Shown piece after piece: positions 55,237 through 64,000 of a DNA stretch of 64,000 nt. The DNA lies in assembly GCF_031143425.1 (NCBI RefSeq), contig NC_090446.1:653935717-653999716 (forward strand), written 5' to 3'. The first letter of the stretch is position 1. Every line of letters starts with the position of its first letter. A program made the position numbers and the translations under genes. The notes under the pieces were generated by a model. It was not told the origin of the DNA. It did no database searches and worked only from the letters and a program-made list of their open reading frames with translations. Origin of the DNA: Pleurodeles waltl (lineage: Eukaryota; Chordata; Amphibia; Caudata; Salamandridae).

Positions 55237-58200
55237 TCAATCCAGTAGAGAGTAGAATATAATAATTTGTAACAGTAGCATTAAGAATAGACTGGGTTGG
55301 GTAAGCAGTGTACAATGTGGCAATTTCAAACACTACAGTAAACGGTAAGAAAACCTCCTAAAGTTGGAAATCGCATTAGAATAGATGGGTTTCAGCCTTT
55401 TTTAAACCTAAAAGTTAAGTACTTCTAAATTCAGTTGTTCTTCGTGATAATCTTCCTTTAATCCATACAACGTTTATCATGTTTTATTTCCCTTTAGTCC
55501 TCCCTATTTAAATGAACTTCCCACTACTTCAGTAGTGTTACTGAACATGCTGAAATAGGAAAGCTCCTAATTTCTTAAAGGAGCTGTCACAGTGATTATA
55601 TGTACCATTCATTTTCTTCGTGGGAGAGGAGAGTATTAGAAAACCCTTTCAGCCAAATTAGTTTCATATTGAGAATATATAACTTTAATTTACTTTTTAA
55701 ATAAAAGGGGTACTACTGGGATAGGAGAAAATGGCTGAATTAGATCCATGTCCAAGCCACAGCAGGAACATCCCGAGGGTGTTTACCACCCGAAATCCTG
55801 AAAGTTAAATATTTACTCTACAGAAAATGTCAAAATTCAGGACAGTGAATGCTTCAAAGTGTAATATCTACTGGACGTGTCGCCAGTTTGGGGACTGGAG
55901 TGTTTGATGGTGTTCTGGAGAACTTTTGAGTTGTGGTTATCATTAGAGGATACAGATTGGTTAGCTGATTTCAGGAAACAATTGAACTTTGAAAGAGCAC
56001 CAGTGTAAGTGGATTCAAAGGGAAACTTGTGTGATTCAGACCAGGATCAAAAAGAAAAGGTGCTGTGCTCCAACAGTGAGAAAGTCATAAATGCCTCGAG
56101 CAGTGTTTCCTAAGAGAGAAGAGACCTACAGTGGAAGTGAGCAGACCAACCCTTAAAGACATCTGTAGCAGTTATTTCTCTGCCTTCTTCCAGAGGATCA
56201 GTGAGGCAAATAACAAGGTTAGAATAGGCATCTGGGTGGTGAAACTGTACATACAACAGTAAGTGGGCCCTTATACAAGCAGTTTCCTGTGTTGCTTTAT
56301 GTCTGGGATCAAGCGTTTTGCATGAATTAGCGTGTATTTATATTTCAAGTAAACAGATATTGAGACAGAGGAAGGACTTCGTCACACTCCAGGCAGATGC
56401 AAGAATATTGCCCAAATAATGATGAGTTGGCCAGTTTGGAAGTGGTGGCAATTGTATGCAACAGGCGGTCACAGAAGAAAGATAACGGGATATTTCTGTG
56501 CAGTTCCAAGCTTATAGCAGCAAACTCCTGCTGGTAAATACATTTCCCATGGAGACATTGTAGCTATTCAGGCAAAGAATAAGATCTGGGCTCGGTCAGT
56601 GAGACCAGAAAAAAATTAATACTATAAAAAGCCGCTAAGGATCCTTTTTACTGCCCGTGTTGTCACCGCCTATCCGTTCTTAATTTGGACCTCAAAATAT
56701 TTGCCAGAAACATTTGCTGTTGCCATCCAGTAGGCCGCTGCAGATTATATGCATATGTAGGTTCCTTAACATGGTAAGCCCATATAATGAGATGTTTGCT
56801 GGCTTTTATTTCCTTTGAAAAGTAGAGGAGATAATCGGCTTGCATCTTTAGAGAACATGAGGAATTTGATATGACTAGACCTGTTTCTGTAAATCTGATT
56901 GGACGCTTTTACCACAGCTCACTGGCTAGAACCAAAGGTGGTTTAATTACACATCTGCCAATTTTCACTGTAGAGGCAACCTGGTAGTTACTAATTATCC
57001 CGAGTAAAACCAATACATAGAAAAAAAGCTGAAAATGTTTCCTGGAGGCATTTTCTATTATCCATTTTCAAAATTTGAAATGTCTATTAAAACTTTCTGG
57101 GTGCTGCACATAGGCACAGATATTCTAATGCTTACGAATTCAAGGAAGATAGCATACAAGTAATTAATGTTTACTTTTCTAATGTCTATATAGAACCAAA
57201 ACAGGTAGGGAGGAATTGGCTTATACCACACCACTTACCAAGCCACTGCACCTTTTGCATAGCTCGGGACCTTTGGAGCTAATGAACTGTTATGCTAAGG
57301 AATTAACTAAGACCCATAAACACATTAAGGGAAATTCTTGCGCCCAAACAATGGAAACTTTATTGGAAATCCATTCCTTTACCAGACAATAAAATGACTC
57401 ATTTGAATTAAGCCCTTATACTGGGTCACCTACTTGTGGTGACATTCTTTTGCTTCATTATGTGTCATGCGGTCACATTTTAAATTATATTTGTGACTAT
57501 GTAGATGAGATGTTCTAGATGTCTTACACTAAATTCGTTTAATCTTTCAGTCTGCTACTTGTCTTCATGTTTTGAAAACTATTTCAAAAATGCTTCAAGA
57601 AAATGATAGCCTTAGAAGGAGACTTGTGGTGGACAATAAGGTATGTGAGGAGGGTAAGCAATTGGCTAATTAAAATATATATATATAATATTATATTAGA
57701 AAACCCACTAGGGCACATTGATAAGGAATGTATTTCTGTTATTTCGCGATCAGCTTTGAATTCATGAAAACATTTTCAGTATATAGCTTCTGTCACTTTT
57801 ACACCTAATCAGTGTGTCAAGTATACGGAAGACAACTATGAATGCTATGACGCTTGTTCTCGGCAGTCCTGTTTTATGTGCGAGTTATTGCAGTGGATCC
57901 CATTAGAATTCTATGCCAGGACCGGAGGCGAGGATTATGCTTTACTTTCTTTGCTTTTATTAACAGAAGCCATTTCCTCACATTTTTTAAAAACAACCAT
58001 TCCCATGAGTTACTGGGAATGAGTCAAAACAACAAACAGCCATTAGTCCCAGGACCATCCAGCCAGCTTCCAGCAATCCCAAACATAGCCCTTTGCTCCT
58101 ATTGCCCCTGTCTCTTTCGTCACTGCTCGCTGCAAGATAAGTTTTCCATCTTCTCTTGCTTATGATATTCATAGTTAATGTTTTATTGATGTCTCTGGCA

Positions 58201-58640
58201 TGTATGAGTGATTCTTGATGGGGTTGTGGAACCGCGTTTGCACACCTTCACAGCCGGATTAATCTGGTGCAACTTTCATGTGTGGTGTGGTCTTCCACTT
58301 GCTAGGTGGTGTTGCCAACAGTGCATTCTGCGGCCCTTGACACACGACTTTCGAAATCCCCTTCACAACAGGACCGGAACCGTGTGTCACCAGCCTCACA
58401 AACGAGCCTGGCCTCCTAGAGAGAGACGTGCTGAATTGCTCGTGGTCTGTACTGGCAATTTTGCCTGATGGTGTGTCTTTTCCTGATGTCCTCAAATAAA
58501 AGGTCGGTATTGTGTACATTCATCTGATGTCCACAGGGTTAGTTTTACTTGTGTCGGCTGTGCTGGCCACGTTAGGGACACTTTCCCAGGCAAGTTTTCT
58601 TCCCCCATTTAATAGTGCCACCAGGATGCTGACCCATCAG
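55237..58640. other. No recognisable gene
   Basis: AT-rich, with a short (TA)n run at about 57677-57695. Open frames are all under about 105 codons with no motif. A 103-codon frame at 57854-58165 is Phe/Ser-rich and unsupported. Confidence 0.4.
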
Positions 58641-58816
58641 CAGTGCGGCTTTGCGCACCCCTATACTTTGCTGGATTTCCAGCCCCACAACTGCAGCGCT
58701 TTGCCCTGTCCATAAACGCATCTGCGCTTCGTTGTATCGCTTGGTTATCCTGCACATTGCAGCACTCCTCTGCTTCCTATTTGGCTGGTGGTTTTGCTTC
58801 CTACTGTGCTTCAGCC

Positions 58817-59842
58817 ATGGAAATTGAGGATGAGCCCCAGAGGGAAGGCGACTCTCTTGCTTTCCTCCCTTGGGATGAGGAATTCTCCTCAAGAATGAAT
58901 GCCTCCATATACATGGTGGTGGAAGAGGCCATAGGCCCCTTGGAAGAACGGCTTGAGCAGCAAATTGCGTGCAAACGCACCAGGATCCCTAAATCAGGAT
59001 CGCGCAGCTCTGCACCCCTTTGTCCTCTGGACCTGACACAGTCCCTGCGAAGCGCAGAAACGATGTGCACTCCTTAATTCCGACTGTCCTAGCTCAGAAC
59101 TCTCCTTCTCTTCTGCCTGCGGATTCGGCCGGGCTAACTAATGAGCCTCCTTGCCCAATTTCCCCAGACCTCCCAGATGATGAGTCCCATAGGGACACTG
59201 ATGACGAGGACGGCCTTTCTAGGCCTTGGTGCCCCTCTCCTAATCCCCTCGCAACAGAACCCAGTGCACCTGACACAGGGTCTGACATGCTTGGACTCCG
59301 AGGATATCCCCTATCCTCAATCTTCAGAGTGGGCCCCCTCAGAGAAGATGGCAAATTATGATGCGGGCCATATTCAAAAGTCTCTGGGGAGGGAGGCCCA
59401 TAGCTGCCTTAGGACGGAATGTCCACGCCCCTCTTTGGACTGGAAGGTGGCCCTAGCCCCAGAACTGGACCCCCAGAATGGCCACCTCCTGGCCAAAGTC
59501 ATGAAAGACCCTAAGGGTATAGACATGTCCTGGAGGGCATGCCAGGACAATTGTGTGGATGCCCTTGGTCTGTTAACCAAGATACTGGACATGGCGGAGG
59601 ATGCCAGGTCTTCGAGATCCTTATTACCCCCGGAGGTGCTCTCTGGTTGGGCACAGCACACAATAATTTTTTGGGGCAATGCAAGCTACGCGCTGTCCAC
59701 GGAGCGTCACCACTTCTTGTTGGTCGAGGATGTCCCTAAGCTTAGGGGCCTCGAGGACTCGGAGGCAGGGGCCCAGGGGAAAATCTTTGGGGAGCCCTTT
59801 ACTTTGTGGAGCTCTTTATTAAAGAGCTGGGCAAGTTTCTGA
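58817..59842 (+). pseudogene. DIRS ORF1 (gag-like), degraded
   Basis: The ATG at 58817 opens an acidic N-terminal part (MEIEDEPQREGDSLAF, with a helical EEAIGPLEERLEQQI). The reading passes to another frame near 59020-59300 (acidic, Ser/Pro-rich) and back for the C-terminal part to 59842. That part contains WRACQDNCVDALGLLTKIL, WAQHTIIFWGNASYALSTER and an LWSSLLKSW end. The order acidic N-terminus, linker and helical C-terminus fits DIRS ORF1. At least two frame changes. Confidence 0.6.
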
Positions 59843-60082
59843 TCACTTTCAACACTTTCATCTCTTTGGGCTAGGCCCAGTCGTTCATTAAGAGGGAGTT
59901 CACCTCCCAGGTGTTCCAGGGGGGCGGTTGAGGCAGGGGGGCGCTCAGCCGGCCAGGCACCCTCCCAGTATCCTCCTTGAAGGCAAGGCTCCACTCGGGC
60001 CAATATCAGGACCAGGACTGCTTCTCCAATTTCAACCCAACCAGAGGCCGGCGCTACAGAGGTAGAGGCTTTAAGGAATTCA

Positions 60083-60853
60083 GTGCTTTCTCCGATTCCA
60101 GGGAGTGTTCACCCTTCTAAGAGTAGGGGGCTGTCTGGTGAATTTATTCCACATCTGGAGGTCAATCACAACAGACACATGGGTTTTGCAGATGAATTAG
60201 GGATTTCAAATGTAATTTTTTGGCTCTCCCTCTCAGGACTCGCATCCACAACACATTCAGTTCTATCTGCAAGAAGCCGCGCTGGTGGATGCAGAGGTCA
60301 TCTTCTGGCAAAAGGGCCATATGGCCTAAAGTTCCGCACCCCCAAGGTTTTAAAAGCTTGGGGGCCAATACACAAATTCAACAAGTGGCTATTGTATTGC
60401 CACTTCAAAGTGGAGGGCATCCACCTCCTTCGAGATGTGCTGCGCCCTTTCGACTGGATGGTCTGTCTGGACCTGAAGGACGCCTACTTGTCGGTACCAA
60501 TTTTCCTGCTCCACAGAAGGTTTCTTAAGGTAATTTGGCACTAGCAGACGTTTGAGTTTTCCACCCTGCCCTTCGACCTCTCCTCTACCCCTTGGTATTT
60601 CACAAAGGTTCTCAAACTGGTTGTGGAGCACCTGCAGGCCCGGGGGATGCGCCTCATTTCATACCTCAATGACATGCTTCTTCTGGCCCAAGATGCTGGG
60701 AAGCTGTTAATGCAACTCCAAATGGTAGTCAACCTTCTGGAAAGCCTGGGGTTTGTTATAAACAAGAAGTCCCTCCTGGTACCCTCTCAGAAAGCAACTT
60801 ATCTGGGCTTTATGATAGACTCTACCAAGGCTAATTTGAGTCTCCCTTCTTGA
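60083..60853 (+). pseudogene. DIRS reverse transcriptase, degraded
   Basis: One frame with a TAG at 60542. Blocks: CHFKVEGIHLLRDVLRPFDW, LDLKDAYLSVPIF, FSTLPFDLSSTPWYFTKVLK and the catalytic box SYLNDMLLLAQ (near 60660), where the first of the two expected aspartates is Asn. It ends with YLGFMIDS before a stop at 60851. RNase H sequence beyond is not clearly readable. Confidence 0.68.
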
Positions 60854-61439
60854 AAAACCATGGAGATCTGTCACAAGCTTTGGAGGACTCTGGCCAGGCA
60901 GCACGTTTCCTTACGACAGATTGCTCGTCTGGTGCGTCTCCTCATCCTCCATCCAGGCCATCTTCATGGGCCCTCTTCATTCATCGATCCCTACAGTGTC
61001 TGAAACCAACCCAGCTGCAGAGGGTCTCATTTACTCCCAAATGGTCACCCTTTCGGACGAGGCATGAGAGCGAATTGGTTGGTGCCTTTCCCACCCAGTT
61101 TTTTCAGCTAAAGGCCAAACCTTCAAGCCTCTGCTACAGATGCTATTCTCCAGGATTGGAGTCGGGAGAAGGGCTACTCATTCCCCCCATTTGCAATGAT
61201 CACATGGACATCGGCCCAGATCATACGGCAACAGGTAGAAGTTGTGCTGATCATTCCGATATGGAAGTTTCAAGTATGGTTTCTAGTTCTTCTTGAACTT
61301 TCTTAGGATTTTCATATCCGTCTCTCTCTACTTCAAACTCTTCTCCTCAACCCAGAGCAGATACTGCACCATTTGGCTCTGGAGGGGACCCTGTGCCTGA
61401 TGGCATGTTGGATTACAGGGGATGATTGTCAGTCCTGGG

Positions 61440-61900
61440 TCTTTTGAGACAAGCTAAGGTGCACTTATCTAAGCCTTGGGCCGACAGTACCATTACGTGG
61501 TACAGGTCTGCTTGGGTGCGATGTTCACATTGATGTTTGCAATTTTCTGGACAGTTTGGCGCAAGAGGGTTTGGCATGCTGCTGTAGCAATACCTTCTGC
61601 TTTGCCATCTTGGCAAGGCATGTTCCCGTAGAGGGCTCCTTGGTCGGGGAACATCCCTTTGTGTGTCTGCTATTGCGGGGAATCTGACTGTCCCTTCCTC
61701 CTGAACCACTAAATTTGGCACCCTGGGATGTCAATCTGGTGCTTAATCTGTATCTATCCTGGCATCCCAACAGGTTTTTATTGAGAAAAGAACTCTCAGC
61801 GAAACTGGGTATGTTGCTCTGCCGGTTTCCATATGAGGGACCACATTGGCACATAGAACATGGATTGAACGAGGGAAAAATGTGTATGTTACTATGGTGA
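61440..61900 (+). pseudogene. DIRS tyrosine recombinase, N-terminal part only
   Basis: Plus-strand pieces match the core-binding part of DIRS recombinases: a helical segment near 61545, GSLVGEHPFVCLLLRGI near 61640, then APWDVNLVLNLYLSW and LRKELSAKLGMLL near 61715-61830. The parallel stretch at 52935 (MPQWDLNLVLTFL) belongs to the other DIRS. The catalytic Arg and Tyr boxes that should follow are absent, so the gene is truncated near 61900. Confidence 0.6.
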
Positions 61901-62059
61901 ATGTGATATTTGCTTATCTTACAAATATATTATCCCCGAACGAGCCACAACTTAAAGGTCCACTTTTTGTAAAATAAACTCTTGAAAGTGGCAACTGGTA
62001 ATTTCTGGAAGTGATAGGGCGTAAATCTTGCAATGAGGCCACCTCATATTTTTCAGAAT

Positions 62060-62515
62060 TTGCCTTGGGTGTTCCCTATATGTTAAGAATTACCTCAAGT
62101 GGGGTGCCAGCATTTTGTTACGGTTACCCCTTATGCCAAGAATTACATATACTATCAATTTTGCCATTGATACTGCCCGTTTAGCATGGGTGGCCCTTAT
62201 GTCGAAAACTACCTTCAGAATGTCAGAGCTTGCATTTTTGCGTCCCCTAACCCTATCACCCAGTGGCAGTCTTCCATGGATGTCCTCTCTTAATCAATGA
62301 TTACCTTCAGTATGCCAGCAACAGCATTATGCCATATCGATTCCCATATGCCATGTATTATTTCCAGTATTTCAAGGTCTGCAATTTGCTGTGGTTGGCT
62401 TCCCTCATGCTATAACGTACCTCCAATATGCCAGTGCCAGCATGTTATCTTTGGTTGCACCTATAAGCCAAGAATCATCTTTAGTATGCCAGGGCCAGCG
62501 GCAGACTTACAAGCA
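62060..62515. repeat. Decayed tandem array, unit about 58-67 bp
   Basis: Variants of TTATGCCAAGAATTACCTTC and AGTATGCCAGTGCCAGCAT recur at about 62131, 62198, 62289, 62346, 62404 and 62462. Substitutions are heavy and one interval is 91 bp. Confidence 0.6.
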
Positions 62516-62524
62516 TAAAACATG

Positions 62525-63070
62525 CTAGCAAACTCGCACTCTCTCTGTCACTCTCACGCATAATCTTTCTTTTTCTCATACACTCTGTGCCCCGCATTCA
62601 TACTAATGCACTCACATTCTCTCATTTGCTGAGTCTCACTCCTACTCCATCCCACTCACTGTCATTCACACACAAACATACTCTCACACTTACTGGTTCG
62701 TGCTCACTCAAAGACAGCAAAGCACGCCGTTTCACTCTCACTGACTCCCACTCACAGCTCCTGAGGTACAGGTGCTCTGCTTTAATACAAAGGACTCAGT
62801 AGGCCCCTCAGGCCTCTGGGCCCTGTTGTTACTGCAGGTACTGCAACATTGATAGCTATGCCCCTGACTGACCTCCACTCCCTCTCACAATCTTACCTCA
62901 TTCACTCCTACCTCACTCACAGTCAGTTTTATTCATTCATACTCACACTCTCGCTGATTCTCACTTACTTTTATTCCCGTTTCACTCTCCTTAAGTCTCA
63001 AACAAAAACACACGCTCACCCCCACACAGTTTCATTCATTCTCAAGCAATCATAAACACTCATAAACTCG
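62525..63070. repeat. CTCACT-type low-complexity tracts
   Basis: Pyrimidine-rich sequence with many CTCACT, TCACAC and CATTC repeats, in two tracts (about 62530-62760 and 62875-63070) separated by about 110 bp of ordinary sequence. Confidence 0.75.
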
Positions 63071-64000
63071 CACATACACAGAATCTGGGCCAGAGCAAGG
63101 GATCCTGCCCTGGCTGCTATGTGTGGCTCCTTATTGGCCTCAAGGATGCACTGATGTAAGCCCTGAAAGACCCATTTTAGAAGATATACTGTGTTTCCTG
63201 AGGAGGTATTTGCCGTATGTCTGCCAGATAAATTCAATTGTGACTGTGTAAGGGATCGTAGTTGAATTACATCCCTCAGACATCTGCAAATAAGATATCT
63301 ACCTACAGAGCGCACTGTTGTTAAACTGCCCTCTGTACGTATATTGATTCTAAGCTCTGTCCCTCTCATCAGTACCCCGGAGACCGAGAGGGCTGATCTG
63401 TACATTGACAATGTTTTTGCTGATCTGTACATTGATAATGTTTATGAAAAGACAGAAGTTGTGCTTACCTAAATAATTAGCTCTTGGGCACAGTGGCTAG
63501 GGCCAGTAAGTGGCTGCTCAGGGAAGGCAGAGCTGAACCCTGAAGCCCTGATTAGGGAGATGCCACTGACCCTTGGAAGACAAAAAATACCTTTTCATAA
63601 TGCTACTCTTTCAAAAACTACTTGAAAGATTTACATCAAACCAAGGATGGGAACACCTCTGAGTAAAGTTCTAGTCTCATGGCAAGTTTGGTGTAATTCT
63701 GTTGTGTGGTTTTTGTTATAGTTGAGTGCAACTTTTCCTCTGGGAATTAAAATACCCACCTTTAGTTTTTCCTCTCCTAAAAGGATCTGCATGAATTCTG
63801 CTATACCGAAACGTAGCGGGCAGCACTGTTTGATAAATTTCAGGCAGATTAATCAAACAGCCAAATGCCGCGGCAAATAAAGTGTTACCTTTTCAGTTGA
63901 AAGTTCGACTTAACCATAACTGAGCACTGACTGGCAGTATGAAAAATGGCACCTCAAAAATAGCAGGACATTATTGGCTTACTAGATTCTCTAGCATTGG
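63071..64000. other. No recognisable gene
   Basis: A short local duplication (GATCTGTACATTGA...AATGTTT) at 63394-63443. Nothing else stands out. Confidence 0.4.

Larger units (their letters stand above)
58640..61900 (+). mobile_element. Degraded DIRS-type retrotransposon
   Basis: ORF1, reverse transcriptase and part of a tyrosine recombinase occur in order on the plus strand. No inverted terminal repeat or internal complementary region was found. Its reverse transcriptase is closer to the fragment at 28205-29220 than to the element at 48491 (shared HFK.EGIHLLR). Confidence 0.7.

Noticed and set aside
1..64000. tRNA or rRNA genes
   Set aside because: No complete tRNA cloverleaf with A and B boxes or rRNA core was noticed; the only tRNA-related sequence is the primer-binding site at 41772.

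Overview
The window looks like intergenic DNA from a very large vertebrate genome, most likely a salamander. No host gene could be supported. Nearly all recognisable coding sequence belongs to transposable elements at different stages of decay: PIF/Harbinger DNA transposons, DIRS-type tyrosine-recombinase retrotransposons, LINEs, retroviral remnants, hAT and Harbinger MITEs, and a short non-autonomous LTR element. Abundant Harbinger copies together with DIRS elements fit a newt such as Pleurodeles, whose genome is known for Harbinger expansion. The species call is inference.

Layout. 1-1759 is the end of Harbinger copy 1, reversed. 1760-7190 holds a hAT MITE and unclassified sequence. 7190-18370 is a minus-strand LINE split in two by an almost complete 8.9 kb Harbinger, copy 2 (8133-17037). 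18.9-22.8 kb carries an LTR-like repeat and two MITEs. 22862-28038 is Harbinger copy 3, truncated on its left. 28.2-29.2 kb is a minus-strand DIRS fragment. 30.6-31.7 kb is an inverted-repeat unit with a hammerhead-like core. 33.0-33.6 kb is a retroviral integrase remnant, followed by a second copy of the LTR-like repeat at 34.4 kb. 36.7-38.3 kb is a LINE fragment. 41575-43324 is a compact non-autonomous LTR element with an intact 5-bp target duplication. 44.8-46.3 kb is a decayed retroviral env. 48491-54296 is a nearly full-length DIRS inside a Harbinger-derived non-autonomous element (to 55236). 58.6-61.9 kb is another degraded DIRS. The rest is low complexity or unassigned.

The most interesting unit is Harbinger copy 2. 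Besides the DDE nuclease it appears to carry two separate Myb/SANT-type genes on the opposite strand. Gene A (14909-16436) is intact across one intron and predicts 400 aa. Gene B (from 12836 downwards) sits inside the 4.8 kb first intron of the nuclease, with the same exon layout in copy 3. Gene B runs into a low-complexity tail built of tandem arrays (30, 33, 55/64 and 74 bp units). The arrays differ from copy to copy, so the tail is hypervariable. In Harbinger transposition the nuclease cuts and joins DNA while a Myb-like partner binds the ends and brings the nuclease to the nucleus. Two Myb-like partners in one element would be an unusual arrangement.
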